Positions 1 through 8,807 of a stretch of 64,000 nucleotides of DNA are shown one piece after another. Each line of letters starts with the position of its first letter. Positions within the stretch are counted from its first letter, which is position 1. The notes beneath the pieces are model-generated. The model was not told where the DNA came from. It made no database searches and saw only the letters and a program-made list of their open reading frames with translations. The position numbers and the translations under genes were made by a program. The DNA is taken from assembly GCF_000718305.1 (NCBI RefSeq), contig NZ_JOFQ01000019.1:62001-126000 (forward strand), in the 5' to 3' direction. This DNA comes from Streptomyces niger. Its GTDB lineage: Bacteria > Actinomycetota > Actinomycetes > Streptomycetales > Streptomycetaceae.

Positions 1-156
1 GGCGCCCTGGGAAGCGGTCAGGGCGGAGTCGGCCGATGTGTGCGCTGACCCCGCTCCGCTCCCCCCTGCCCACCGGATCCTTCCGAAGATCACCCGACCG
101 GGCGGGCGCCCCGTAAGAGGGCGTACCGCCCCGGCCCACCGAGAGGAAACCCTCCC
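1..156. other. Left window edge and leader of the sulfonate operon
   Basis: No complete gene is visible. Plus-strand frame 1 stops at 46-48, so up to 15 codons here could be the end of a gene lying to the left; there is too little to identify it. The rest looks like a leader: a short inverted repeat GGGCG-TAC-CGCCC at 119-131 and a ribosome binding site GAGAGGA at 141-147, nine bases before the GTG start at 157. In many streptomycetes sulfate-activation genes (cysD/cysN) precede a transporter like the one that follows, but this cannot be shown from the fragment. Confidence 0.4.
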
Positions 157-1281
157 GTGCTGCCTGCCGCTCGCCCCCGCTCCGCCGCTCGCCGCCTGAT
201 GGCGGCGGCCGCCGCCGTCCCGCTGCTGGTCGGGGCGCTGGGGGCCTGCGGTTACGGGTCCAAGGCGCCGAAGAGCACCGCGCCGGTGGCGGCGAAGGGG
301 CCGAAGACGGACGGGCTGGACTCGGTGAAGATCGGCTACTTCGGGAACGTCACGCACGCGACGCCCATGGTCGACCGGCAGAAGGGCTTCCTCCAGAAGG
401 AGCTGGGCGGCACGCAGATCAAGCCGTACATCTTCAACGCCGGTCCCTCGGAGATCGAGGCGCTGAACACGAAGACGATCGACATCGGCTGGATCGGCCC
501 GTCCCCGGCGATCAACGGTTACGTGCAGTCCCACGGCGACAACCTGAAGATCATCGGGGGCTCCGCCTCGGGCGGTGTCTCGCTCGTGGTGAACCCGAAG
601 AAGATCAAGTCCCTCAAGGACCTCAAGGGCAAGCGGATCGCCTCGCCCCAGCTCGGCAACACCCAGGACGTGGCCCTCCTCAACTACCTGCGCGAGAAGG
701 GCTACCAGGTCGATCCGGACACCGGGAAGGGCGAGGTCGGGGTCCTCCGGCAGGACAACAAGGAGATCCCCAACACCTTCCGGCAGGGCGGCGTCGACGG
801 CGCGTGGGTGCCCGAGCCGACCGCGTCCAAGCTGGTCGCCGAGGGCGGCCGCACCCTGCTGGACGAGAAGCAGCTGTGGAAGGACGGGAAGTTCGTCATC
901 ACGAACATCGTCGTCCGCAAGCAGTTCCTCAAGGAGCACCCCAAGGCCGTCGAGGCGGTGCTGCGCGGCTCGGTGAAGACCAACGACTGGATCAAGGGCC
1001 ACCCGTCCGAGGCGGCCCAGGCGGTCAACACCTCGCTCGCCGACCCCAAGGTTTCCGGCACCCGGCTCCCGGACCAGGTGCTCCACAACGCTTTCCGGAA
1101 CGTCCAGGTCACCGACGACCCCCTCGCCTCCACCCTCAAGGAAGAGGCACGGCACGCGGTCAAGGCCGGGCTGCTGAAGAAGCCCGACCTGCACGGCATC
1201 TACGACCTGCGACTCCTCAACAAGATCCTCAAGGCCGAGGGCAAGCCACCGGTCGACGCCGCCGGGCTCGGCGCACAGTAA
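157..1281 (+). CDS. ssuA: Sulfonate-type ABC transporter substrate-binding lipoprotein
   Basis: Extracytoplasmic binding protein for aliphatic sulfonates or a related small sulfur/nitrogen compound, handing substrate to the ATPase and permease encoded next. The 374-residue product starts with an Arg-rich, hydrophobic signal ending in a lipobox LGAC (lipid-modified Cys31). The mature part has the NMT1/SsuA-TauA fold pattern: KIGYFGN near residue 55, EIEALNTKTIDIGWIGP in the middle and a late GAWVPEP segment. The GTG start at 157 is preceded by GAGAGGA. It opens a ssuA-ssuB-ssuC-chelatase operon (35 bp to the next gene). The exact substrate (alkanesulfonate, taurine, sulfate ester) cannot be read from sequence; no SsuD monooxygenase is nearby. 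Confidence 0.85.
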   Translation: MLPAARPRSAARRLMAAAAAVPLLVGALGACGYGSKAPKSTAPVAAKGPKTDGLDSVKIGYFGNVTHATPMVDRQKGFLQKELGGTQIKPYIFNAGPSEIEALNTKTIDIGWIGPSPAINGYVQSHGDNLKIIGGSASGGVSLVVNPKKIKSLKDLKGKRIASPQLGNTQDVALLNYLREKGYQVDPDTGKGEVGVLRQDNKEIPNTFRQGGVDGAWVPEPTASKLVAEGGRTLLDEKQLWKDGKFVITNIVVRKQFLKEHPKAVEAVLRGSVKTNDWIKGHPSEAAQAVNTSLADPKVSGTRLPDQVLHNAFRNVQVTDDPLASTLKEEARHAVKAGLLKKPDLHGIYDLRLLNKILKAEGKPPVDAAGLGAQ

Positions 1282-1316
1282 CCGATCGATCCGTACGGTC
1301 CCAGGAGGTGACACCG

Positions 1317-2117
1317 ATGACGACCCCTACCCTCACCCAGCAGGCCGCCACGGCCGGCACGCAGGAGACGGCGGGCTACGCGGCGCGTATCGACCACGTC
1401 TCGAAGTCCTTCGGCCGCCCCGGCGCGCAGCACGTACTGGACGACATCACGGTCGATGTCGCGCCGGGCGAGTTCGTCTGCCTCCTGGGCGCGTCGGGCT
1501 GCGGCAAGTCCACGCTGCTCAACCTCGTGGCCGGGCTGGATGAGCCGACCACCGGGACCATCGACGTGCCCGGCAGCCGGCCGGCCCTGATGTTCCAGGA
1601 GCACGCGCTCTTCCCGTGGCTGACCGCCGGCAAGAACATCGAACTGGCCCTGAAGCTGCGCGGGATGCCGCGCGCCGAGCGCCGTCCCGAGGCCGAGCGG
1701 CTGCTGGAGCTGGTACGGCTCAAGGGCGCGTACGGCAAGCGGGTGCACGAGCTGTCCGGCGGCATGCGGCAGCGGGTCGCGATGGCCCGCGCGCTCGCCC
1801 AGGACAGCGGGCTGCTGCTGATGGACGAGCCGTTCGCCGCGCTGGACGCCATCACCCGCGACGTGCTGCACGACGAGCTGACCCGCATCTGGGGGGAGAC
1901 CAACCTCTCGGTCCTCTTCGTCACGCACAACGTCCGCGAGGCCGTGCGGCTCGCGGAGCGCGTCGTGCTGCTGTCCTCCCGGCCCGGGCGCATCGCCCGG
2001 CAGTGGGAGGTCGACATCCCGCAGCCGCGCCGCATCGAGGACGCCGCCGTCGCCGAACTCTCCGTAGAGATCACCGAACAGCTCCGTGGGGAGATCCGCC
2101 GCCATGGCCAGCACTGA
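1317..2117 (+). CDS. ssuB: Sulfonate-type ABC transporter ATP-binding protein
   Basis: Cytoplasmic ATPase of the sulfonate/nitrate/taurine importer subfamily. The 266-residue protein shows Walker A GASGCGKST, the Q-loop FQEHALFPW typical of SsuB/NrtD/TauB, signature LSGGMRQRVAMARAL, Walker B LLLMDEPFAALD and the switch His in VLFVTHNVREAV. The ATG at 1317 follows a good ribosome binding site (CAGGAGG, 1302-1308). It lies 35 bp after the binding-protein gene, and its stop overlaps the start of the permease gene by 14 bp, so the two are probably translationally coupled. Confidence 0.93.
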   Translation: MTTPTLTQQAATAGTQETAGYAARIDHVSKSFGRPGAQHVLDDITVDVAPGEFVCLLGASGCGKSTLLNLVAGLDEPTTGTIDVPGSRPALMFQEHALFPWLTAGKNIELALKLRGMPRAERRPEAERLLELVRLKGAYGKRVHELSGGMRQRVAMARALAQDSGLLLMDEPFAALDAITRDVLHDELTRIWGETNLSVLFVTHNVREAVRLAERVVLLSSRPGRIARQWEVDIPQPRRIEDAAVAELSVEITEQLRGEIRRHGQH

Positions 2118-3030
2118 CACCACCACCGAGACCCGCAACGCGGCCGACGCCAAGGCGGCCGACGCGCGCGGCAGCGAGACCGCCGGGCTGGAGGCCGGGC
2201 TGGACGCGCTGGAGACCCGGGTCGTCAGCCGCCCGCCGGTGCTGCGCACGCTGCTCACCAAGGCGCTGCCGCCGCTCGTCGCCGTCGTCATCGTGCTGGC
2301 GCTCTGGCAGCTCGCGTACCACTTCGAGGTCAAGCCGCACTACCAGCTGCCCAGCCCGGTGGACGTGTGGGGCTCGCTCCGCGAGAAGTGGCTGGAGGGC
2401 ACGCTCCTCAGCTACGTCTGGGAGTCCGTCTCGCGCGGCGCGCTCGGCTTCGTGGCCTCGCTGATCATCGGTACGCCGCTGGGCCTGCTGGTCGCCCGGG
2501 TACGCCCGGTGCGCGCGGCGATCGGCCCGATCCTCTCCGGCCTGCAGTCGCTGCCGTCGGTGGCGTGGGTGCCCGCCGCGATCATCTGGTTCGGCATCAC
2601 CGACGCCACGATCTACGCGGTGGTCCTGCTGGGCGCGGTGCCGTCCATCGCCAACGGCCTGGTCTCCGGTGTCGACCGCATCCCGCCGCTGTTCCTGCGC
2701 GCGGGCCGGACGATCGGCGCGACCGGGATGAAGGGCGTACGCCACGTGCTGCTGCCCGCCGCGCTGCCCGGCTACATCTCGGGCCTGAAGCAGGGCTGGG
2801 CGTTCTCCTGGCGGTCGCTGATGGCCGCCGAGCTGATCGCCACCTCGCCCGACCTGGGCGCGGGCCTCGGCCAGCTGCTGGACCAGGGCCGGGTCGGCTC
2901 CGACATGTCCCTCGTGCTCGCCGCGATCCTGCTCATCCTGATCGTCGGCATCGGCATCGAGTTGCTGATCTTCGCCCCGATCGAGCGCCGCGTGCTGCGC
3001 AGCCGCGGCCTCCTCGCCCACGCCCGCTGA
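2104..3030 (+). CDS. ssuC: Sulfonate-type ABC transporter permease
   Basis: Inner-membrane channel subunit of the importer (BPD_transp_1 superfamily), 308 residues. After a long charged N-terminal tail, about six hydrophobic helices follow, with the EAA-type loop around the conserved stretch RAGRTIGATGMKGVRHVLLP and the SsuC-like segment GWAFSWRSLMAAELI. I chose the ATG at 2104 because GGGGAG lies nine to ten bases upstream; an in-frame GTG at 2086 would add six residues. The start overlaps the ATPase stop. Together with the two preceding genes it completes the transporter; a chelatase gene follows 20 bp later. Confidence 0.9.
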   Translation: MASTDTTTETRNAADAKAADARGSETAGLEAGLDALETRVVSRPPVLRTLLTKALPPLVAVVIVLALWQLAYHFEVKPHYQLPSPVDVWGSLREKWLEGTLLSYVWESVSRGALGFVASLIIGTPLGLLVARVRPVRAAIGPILSGLQSLPSVAWVPAAIIWFGITDATIYAVVLLGAVPSIANGLVSGVDRIPPLFLRAGRTIGATGMKGVRHVLLPAALPGYISGLKQGWAFSWRSLMAAELIATSPDLGAGLGQLLDQGRVGSDMSLVLAAILLILIVGIGIELLIFAPIERRVLRSRGLLAHAR

Positions 3031-3050
3031 CCCCTCCGAACGGAACGCTC

Positions 3051-3869
3051 ATGCGACCCCACCTGCTCGCCCCCACCCCCGGCACCGCCTCGGCCGCCGG
3101 CCGGTGCGGGCTGCGCGCGCGGCCCGCGCTGCTGGTGATCGCGCACGGCAGCCGGGACCCGCGGCACGCGGCGACCGTCGGCGCACTGTGCGCACGGGTC
3201 CGCGAGCTCCACCCGGAACTGCGCGTCGAGGTCGGCTACCTGGACTTCAACGCGCCGAGCGTGCCGCAGGTGCTGGAGCGGCTGCACGCGGACGGCGTAC
3301 GGGAGGTGGTGGCGCTGCCGCTGCTGCTCACCCGCGCCTTCCACGCCAAGACCGACATCCCGGCAGTACTGCGCGAGGCATGCGCGCGGCTGCCCCGGCT
3401 GACCGTCCAGCAGGCCGATGTCCTCGGCCCGGCCCCCCTGTTGGTGGGCGCGCTGGAGCGGCGGCTTTCCGAGGCGGGGCTCGACCCCGCCGACCGTGCC
3501 TCGACCGGGGTCGTACTGGCCTCGGCGGGCTCCTCAGACCCGGAGGCGATCGCAGTGATCGCTGAAATCGCGCGGGAGTGGCGGCGTACCACTGGTTGGT
3601 GTGCCGTGCGGCCTGCGTTCGCCTCCGCATCCCTTCCCCGCACGGCGGACGCCGTACGGGAACTGCGGGCCGAGGGCGTCGCGCGCGTCGCCGTCGCGCC
3701 GTACGTCATCGCGCCCGGCCGCCTCCCGGACCGCATCGTGGCCGGGGCCCGGGAGGCGGGCGCCGACGTGCTCGCCGACGTACTGGGCCCGGCCCCGGAG
3801 CTGGCCCACCTGCTGGCCCTGCGCTACGCGGAGACGCTGCGGCGGCCGGCGGCGGCGCTGACCGCCTGA
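3051..3869 (+). CDS. CbiX/SirB-family sirohydrochlorin chelatase
   Basis: Cytoplasmic metal chelatase that inserts Fe or Co into sirohydrochlorin, the last step to siroheme (cofactor of sulfite reductase) or an early cobalamin step. The 272-residue protein has two CbiX-like halves: VIAHGSRDPRHA near residue 25 and ASAGSSDPEAIAVI near 160. The probable metal-binding His residues are in the first half (AHGSRD and RAFHAKTD); the second half lacks the first His. ATG at 3051, only 20 bp after the permease stop, so it is likely co-transcribed with the sulfonate transporter, which fits siroheme supply for assimilatory sulfite reduction. Iron versus cobalt specificity cannot be told. Confidence 0.85.
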   Translation: MRPHLLAPTPGTASAAGRCGLRARPALLVIAHGSRDPRHAATVGALCARVRELHPELRVEVGYLDFNAPSVPQVLERLHADGVREVVALPLLLTRAFHAKTDIPAVLREACARLPRLTVQQADVLGPAPLLVGALERRLSEAGLDPADRASTGVVLASAGSSDPEAIAVIAEIAREWRRTTGWCAVRPAFASASLPRTADAVRELRAEGVARVAVAPYVIAPGRLPDRIVAGAREAGADVLADVLGPAPELAHLLALRYAETLRRPAAALTA

Positions 3870-3878
3870 GGCCGGCCG

Positions 3879-4685
3879 TCAGTCCCGCCAGTGGGCGGGG
3901 CGGGCCAGGTCGTCCGGCAGCCGGGTGCGGGCGTCGCCCCTGGCCGCGGTCAGCTGGGACTGGGTGAGGAAGACGGCGTCGGTCAGGTCGGCGCCGCTCA
4001 GGTCCGCGTCCCGGAAGTCGGCGCCGATCACGTCGGCCGAGCGCAGGTCGGCACCGGAGAGGTCGGCGGCGATCAGGCACGCGCCGCGGAGGCAGGCGCC
4101 GCTCAGCTTCGCGTTCTTCAGCCGGGCGCCGAAGAGGTCGGCGCCGCGGTGGTTCTTCTTCTTGCCGGGTACGGCCGTCCGCACCAGCTCGCCGGCCCGT
4201 ACGAGCAGCGCGTTGACCTCGTCGCGGACCGCTTCGGTGGCCAGCTCGGCGAGCACCTCGGCGGGACCGAGGGTGAGCCGTTCCAGCTTCTCGGCGGCGC
4301 GGCGGAGCCCGGCGTGCGCCGGCCGGCACTCCGGCCGGTCCAGCGCCTCCGTCACGTACGCCAGCAGTTCGTGCAGCTGCCGCATGACGGGGAAGACGGC
4401 GAACATCTGCCGGGCGGTGCCCGGGTGCGTCCGCCAGTCCCGGCCGCCGAAGGTGTGCTGCGAGACCTTCTGGCCGGCGCCGAAGCAGTCGAAGACCGTG
4501 CAGCCGCGGAAGCCCTTGGCGCGCAGTTGCGCGTGGATGCCGCAGCGGAAGTCGGCCTGGAGGTTGCCGCAGGGCGTCCCGGCTTCCTTGTCCACCGCGA
4601 AGTCGTTCGAGGCGGCGAAGGGGAGCGCCACGCAGCACAGGCCGAAGCACTCGGCGCAGTTCGCCTGGAGGCCAGCTGGGGGCAT
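3879..4685 (-). CDS. Cys-rich pentapeptide-repeat protein
   Basis: Function unknown. The 268-residue protein has two parts. Residues about 5-80 contain eight cysteines, beginning CAECFGLCC and ending CTVFDCFG, a spacing that recalls the YkgJ-type CxxxCC metal-binding family. Residues about 175-255 are classical pentapeptide repeats of the A(D/N)LXX type (GADLFGARLKNAKLSGACL and so on), which fold as a right-handed quadrilateral helix. Between them lies an alpha-helical linker. ATG at 4685 is chosen because a GGAGAA ribosome binding site precedes it and the Cys-rich region then starts almost at the N-terminus. Convergent with the chelatase gene (9 bp apart). The combination suggests a metal-binding scaffold protein; no catalytic residues are evident. 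Confidence 0.75.
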   Translation of the reverse strand: MPPAGLQANCAECFGLCCVALPFAASNDFAVDKEAGTPCGNLQADFRCGIHAQLRAKGFRGCTVFDCFGAGQKVSQHTFGGRDWRTHPGTARQMFAVFPVMRQLHELLAYVTEALDRPECRPAHAGLRRAAEKLERLTLGPAEVLAELATEAVRDEVNALLVRAGELVRTAVPGKKKNHRGADLFGARLKNAKLSGACLRGACLIAADLSGADLRSADVIGADFRDADLSGADLTDAVFLTQSQLTAARGDARTRLPDDLARPAHWRD

Positions 4686-4709
4686 GGGGGTCGTTCTCCT
4701 GCTGCGGGG

Positions 4710-4737
4710 CGGGTGCGGCGACTGTCCGCCGCACCCG
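4710..4737 (-). terminator. Hairpin terminator after the mutarotase gene
   Basis: Perfect 11-bp stem (4710-4720 pairing with 4727-4737) with a six-base loop ACTGTC, 36 bases beyond the stop of the minus-strand mutarotase gene. No U-run follows, as is usual in streptomycetes. It also sits just upstream of the pentapeptide gene start at 4685, so it insulates that gene from the six-gene sugar operon. Confidence 0.65.
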
Positions 4738-4772
4738 GGTCGAACTGCCATTCTCCCCCATGGCCCGTCGGC

Positions 4773-5942
4773 TCAGCGCACTCCGAAGGAGTGCACGGTC
4801 GTCGTCCGGTAGGTCTGCCCCGGGCGCAGCACCGTGGAGGGGAAGGCCGGCCGGTTCGGCGAGTCCGGGAAGTGCTGGGTCTCCAGGCAGAGGCCGTCGG
4901 CCTGCCGGTAGAGCGCGCCCGAGGTACCGCGCAGGGTGCCGTCCAGGCCGTTGCCGCTGTAGAACTGCACGCCCGGCTCGGTGGTGGCGATGTCCATGAC
5001 GCGCCCGGAGGCCGGGTCGGCGAGGGTGGCGGCGTGCTCGGCGCGTGCGGTGACGCCCTTGTCCAGCGCGAAGTTGTGGTCGTAGCCGCCGCCGAAGACG
5101 AGCTGCTGATCGCCGTTGCGGATGTCCTGGCCGATCCGCTTGGCCCGCCGGAAGTCGAAGGGGGTGCCGGCGACCTTCGGCAGCTCGCCGGTCGGGATGA
5201 GGGTCGCGTCGACGGGCGTGTAGCGGGCCGCGGCGATCTGCAGGGTGTGGCCGAGGACGTCGCCGTTCCCCTCGCCCGCGAGGTTGAAGTAGGTGTGGTT
5301 GGTGAGGTTGACGACGGTGGCCTTGTCCGTCGTCGCCTCGTACGAGATGCGCAGGTCGCCGCGGCGGTCGAGGACGTAGTCGACGCGGACGGACAGCGTG
5401 CCGGGATACCCCATCTCGCCATCCGGACTTACGCGTCGGAGAGTGAGACCGGTGCCGGAGTTCCCGGCGTACGGCTCGACGTCCCACACCCGCTTGTCGA
5501 AGCCCTTGTCTCCGCCGTGCAGGCTGTTCGGGCCGTCGTTGACGGGCAGCTGGTACGTCTTCCCGTCGAGGGTGAAGGTGCCGCGCGCTATGCGGTTGCC
5601 GTAGCGGCCGATGAGGGCACCGAAGTAGGTGGTGGCGGTGAGGTAGTCGGCGAGGTTGTCGAAGCCGAGCGACACGTTGGCCCGTCGGCCGTGCCGGTCG
5701 GGGAGCTCCAGGGTCTGGACGATGCCGCCGTAGGACAGCACGCCCAGCCGGGTCCCGCCGCTCTCCACCGTCCACCGGTCGACGCGGGTGCCGTCGGGCA
5801 GGGTGCCGAAGTGCTCCTTGCGGGGTCGGTTGCCGCCGCCGCCCGAGGCGGGTGCCGTGGCGAAGGCCGGCGCGGCACCGACGGCGGTCGCCGCGAGCCC
5901 GGCCGCCGCCGCGGTCATCACGGTACGTCTGCTGGTCGTCAT
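4773..5942 (-). CDS. Secreted aldose 1-epimerase (galactose mutarotase family)
   Basis: Interconverts alpha and beta anomers of free aldoses. The 389-residue product begins with a twin-arginine signal (SRRTVM, then an Ala-rich hydrophobic stretch ending AFA), so it probably acts outside the membrane. Family motifs: RYGNRIARGTF, SLHGGDKGFDKRVW, the catalytic His in NLTNHTYFNLAG and the catalytic Glu in CLETQHFPDSPN near the C-terminus. Length fits the GalM family with a leader. It is the last gene of the dehydratase-dehydrogenase-ABC operon, 46 bp after the permease, where it would equilibrate liberated pentose or galactose before uptake. A hairpin terminator follows. Confidence 0.9.
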   Translation of the reverse strand: MTTSRRTVMTAAAAGLAATAVGAAPAFATAPASGGGGNRPRKEHFGTLPDGTRVDRWTVESGGTRLGVLSYGGIVQTLELPDRHGRRANVSLGFDNLADYLTATTYFGALIGRYGNRIARGTFTLDGKTYQLPVNDGPNSLHGGDKGFDKRVWDVEPYAGNSGTGLTLRRVSPDGEMGYPGTLSVRVDYVLDRRGDLRISYEATTDKATVVNLTNHTYFNLAGEGNGDVLGHTLQIAAARYTPVDATLIPTGELPKVAGTPFDFRRAKRIGQDIRNGDQQLVFGGGYDHNFALDKGVTARAEHAATLADPASGRVMDIATTEPGVQFYSGNGLDGTLRGTSGALYRQADGLCLETQHFPDSPNRPAFPSTVLRPGQTYRTTTVHSFGVR

Positions 5943-5988
5943 GGGCAGTCTCTCCTCATGAGGTGCGGGGGCCGGGCCCCTCGTCCTG

Positions 5989-7221
5989 TCAGGAACCGGC
6001 CTTGCGCTTGTTGTAGATGTCGAAGCCGACCGCGGCGAGCAGCACCAGGCCCTTGATGACCTGCTGGTAGTCGGTGCCGATGCCGACCAGCGACATGCCG
6101 TTGTTGAGGACGCCGAGGACGAGGCCGCCGATCACGGCGCCCATCACCGTGCCGACGCCGCCGCTCATCGAGGCGCCGCCGATGAACGAGGCGGCGATCG
6201 CCTCCAGTTCGAAGTTCAGGCCCGCCTGCGTGGTGCCCGCGTTCAGCCGCGCCGCGTACACGCAGCCCGCGAGGGCCGCCAGGACGCCCATGTTGACGAA
6301 GACCAGGAAGGTGACGCGCTTGTCCTTGACGCCGGAGAGCTTGGCCGCGGCCTTGTTGCCGCCCAGCGCGTACACATGGCGGCCGATGACCGCGTTGCGC
6401 ATGACGTATCCGAGGCCGAGCAGCAGCGCGCACATCACCAGCATGACCACCGGCACGCCGTGGAAGGACGCCAGGGTCAGGGTGAAGGCGACGACCGCGG
6501 CGGTGAGCGCGACGCACTTGGTGACCCACAGCCCGGTGGGCAGCACGTCCAGCTCCAGGGCGAGCTGGCGGCGCCGGTCGCGCCACTCGCGCAGCAGCAG
6601 GAAGACGACGGCGGCGAGCCCGAGGAGCAGGGTGGGGTTGTGGTACTGGGTGTACGGGCCCACCTCGGGGATGAAGCCCTTGGCGAGGTCCTGGAAGCCC
6701 TCGGGGAACGGGGCGATGGACTGCCCCTCGAGCACGATCTGCGTCAGGCCGCGGAAGAGCAGCATGCCGGCCAGGGTGACGATGAAGGACGGGATGCCGA
6801 CGTAGGCGATGAAGAAGCCCTGCCAGGCGCCCGCGACCGCGCCGATCAGCAGCGACAGCACCAGGGCCAGGACCCAGGGCACGTCCTGTTTCACCATCAT
6901 CACCGCCGCCATGGCGCCGACGAAGGCGACCAGGGAGCCGACGGAGAGGTCGATGTGGCCCGCGATGATGACGATCATCATGCCCATGGCCAGGATCAGG
7001 ATGTAGCTGTTCTGCTGGATCAGGTTGGAGACGTTGTTCGGCAGCAGCAGCGTGCCGTCGGTCCATATCTGGAACAGCACGACGATGGCGGCCAGCGCGG
7101 TGAGCATGCCGTACTGGCGCATGTTGTTCCGCACGCTCTGCAGCAGGAGCGCGCCGGCCGAGCGGGCGGCGCCCTGGACCGGCGTCTGGGAGTCCTTGGG
7201 TGGGGTGGTCGTGGTCGTCAT
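5989..7221 (-). CDS. Multiple-monosaccharide ABC transporter permease (GguB/MmsB/XylH-like)
   Basis: Membrane subunit of a CUT2-family importer for monosaccharides. The 410 residues contain about ten hydrophobic helices; the CUT2 signatures GHIDLSVGSLVAFVGA near residue 90 and NAGTTQAGLNFELEAIAA with IGGASMSGGVGTVMGA near the C-terminus are plain. The start lies 8 bp after the ATPase stop. With the neighbouring ATPase and ChvE-like binding protein it forms a complete transporter of the GguAB-ChvE type, known for arabinose, xylose, glucose and galactose. Confidence 0.92.
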   Translation of the reverse strand: MTTTTTPPKDSQTPVQGAARSAGALLLQSVRNNMRQYGMLTALAAIVVLFQIWTDGTLLLPNNVSNLIQQNSYILILAMGMMIVIIAGHIDLSVGSLVAFVGAMAAVMMVKQDVPWVLALVLSLLIGAVAGAWQGFFIAYVGIPSFIVTLAGMLLFRGLTQIVLEGQSIAPFPEGFQDLAKGFIPEVGPYTQYHNPTLLLGLAAVVFLLLREWRDRRRQLALELDVLPTGLWVTKCVALTAAVVAFTLTLASFHGVPVVMLVMCALLLGLGYVMRNAVIGRHVYALGGNKAAAKLSGVKDKRVTFLVFVNMGVLAALAGCVYAARLNAGTTQAGLNFELEAIAASFIGGASMSGGVGTVMGAVIGGLVLGVLNNGMSLVGIGTDYQQVIKGLVLLAAVGFDIYNKRKAGS

Positions 7222-7229
7222 CGCGGGCC

Positions 7230-8807
7230 TCAGCTTCTGTTCATGGTCATCTGGCGCATCAGGACTTCCTGCGTGGCATCGGCGCGAGCGACCTCACCGG
7301 TCAGCCGGCCCTCGGCCATGGTGTAGATCCGGTCGCACATGCCGAGCAGTTCGGGCAGTTCGGAGGAGATGAAGAGCACCGCCTTGCCCTGTGCCGCGAG
7401 CCGGTCGATGACGGTGTAGATCTCGTACTTGGCGCCGACGTCGATGCCGCGGGTCGGCTCGTCGAGGATCAGCACCTCGGGGTCGGCGTGGATCCACTTG
7501 CTCAGCACGACCTTCTGCTGGTTGCCGCCGGAGAGCCGCCCCACCTGCTCGAAGACGGTGGGCGCCTTGATGTTCATGGACGTGCGGTAGCGCTCGGCGA
7601 CGGACCGCTCGTGGTGCTCGTCGACGGCGCCGCGGCGGGTCATGCCGCGCAGCGAGGCCAGCGAGACGTTGCGGTGGATGGTGTCGATGAGGTTCAGGCC
7701 GTACTGCTTGCGGTCCTCGGTGACGTACGCGATACCGGCGGCGATGGCGTGCGGCACCGTCGCGGTGTTCACCTCGCGGCCGCCGACCTGGACGGTGCCG
7801 CCCTCGTGCAGCCCGTAGGAGCGGCCGAAGACGGACATGGCCAGCTCGGTGCGGCCCGCGCCCATCAGGCCCGCGATGCCGACGATCTCGCCGCGCCGGA
7901 CGGTCAGCGACGCGCCGTCGACCACCTTGCGGGTGCGGTCGACGGGGTGCCGTACGGTCCAGTCCCGCACCGTCAGCGCGATCTCCCCGGCGTCGTCGCC
8001 CTCGTACGCGGTGCGCTCGGGGAAGCGGTGGTCCAGGTCGCGGCCGACCATGCCGCGGATGATGCGGTCCTCGGACAGCTCCGGCGCGGCCTCCGGGGTC
8101 GCGCGAACGGGCAGCGTCTCGATGGTGCGGCCGTCGCGCAGGATCGTCACCGTGTCGGCGATCTCCCGGATCTCGTTGAGCTTGTGGGAGATGATGATGC
8201 AGGCGATGCCCTGGTCGCGCAGTTCGCGGATCAGGTTCAGCAGGGTGGCGCTGTCCTCGTCGTTCAGCGCCGCGGTGGGCTCGTCGAGGATGAGCAGCCG
8301 GACCTCCTTGGACAGCGCCTTGGCGATCTCCACGAGCTGCTGCTTGCCGACGCCGATGTCGGCGACGGGGGTCTGCGGGTTCTCGCGCAGCCCGACCCGC
8401 TTGAGCAGTTTCGCGGCGCCGCTGAGGGTGCTGGTCCAGTCGATGACGCCGCGCCTGGCCTGCTCGTTGCCGAGGTAGATGTTCTCCGCGATCGACAGGA
8501 AGGGGACCAGGGCCAGCTCCTGGTGGATGATGACGATGCCGCGCCGCTCGCTGGCGTTGATGTCCTTGAAGGCCACCGGCTCGCCGGCGAAGCGGATCTC
8601 GCCCTCGTAACTGCCGTGCGGGTGGACGCCGCTGACCACCTTCATCAGGGTGGACTTGCCCGCGCCGTTCTCGCCGCAGATGGCGTGGATCTCGCCGGCC
8701 CGCACGGTCAGGTTCACGTCGGAGAGGGCGGTGACGCCGGGGAAGGTCTTGGTGATGCCCCGCATCTCCAGTACGGGACGCTCCGGGGTGGCGTCGCGGC
8801 CCGTCAC
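7230..8807 (-). CDS. Multiple-monosaccharide ABC transporter ATP-binding protein (GguA/XylG-like)
   Basis: CUT2-family tandem ATPase of 525 residues with two ABC domains. The first has Walker [10 protein letters not shown], signature near [13 protein letters not shown] and Walker [13 protein letters not shown]. The second domain has the degenerate nucleotide site common to this class ([10 protein letters not shown]), signature [14 protein letters not shown] and [15 protein letters not shown]. The GTG at 8807 overlaps the stop of the binding-protein gene (GTGA, 4 bp), so translation is probably coupled; an in-frame ATG at 8765 is a weaker alternative. Confidence 0.93.
   Translation of the reverse strand: MTGRDATPERPVLEMRGITKTFPGVTALSDVNLTVRAGEIHAICGENGAGKSTLMKVVSGVHPHGSYEGEIRFAGEPVAFKDINASERRGIVIIHQELALVPFLSIAENIYLGNEQARRGVIDWTSTLSGAAKLLKRVGLRENPQTPVADIGVGKQQLVEIAKALSKEVRLLILDEPTAALNDEDSATLLNLIRELRDQGIACIIISHKLNEIREIADTVTILRDGRTIETLPVRATPEAAPELSEDRIIRGMVGRDLDHRFPERTAYEGDDAGEIALTVRDWTVRHPVDRTRKVVDGASLTVRRGEIVGIAGLMGAGRTELAMSVFGRSYGLHEGGTVQVGGREVNTATVPHAIAAGIAYVTEDRKQYGLNLIDTIHRNVSLASLRGMTRRGAVDEHHERSVAERYRTSMNIKAPTVFEQVGRLSGGNQQKVVLSKWIHADPEVLILDEPTRGIDVGAKYEIYTVIDRLAAQGKAVLFISSELPELLGMCDRIYTMAEGRLTGEVARADATQEVLMRQMTMNRS

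Noticed and set aside
3867..3883. Near-palindrome CTGAGGCCGGCCGTCAG between chelatase and pentapeptide genes as terminator
   Set aside because: Short, overlaps both stop regions and has no loop; too weak to list.
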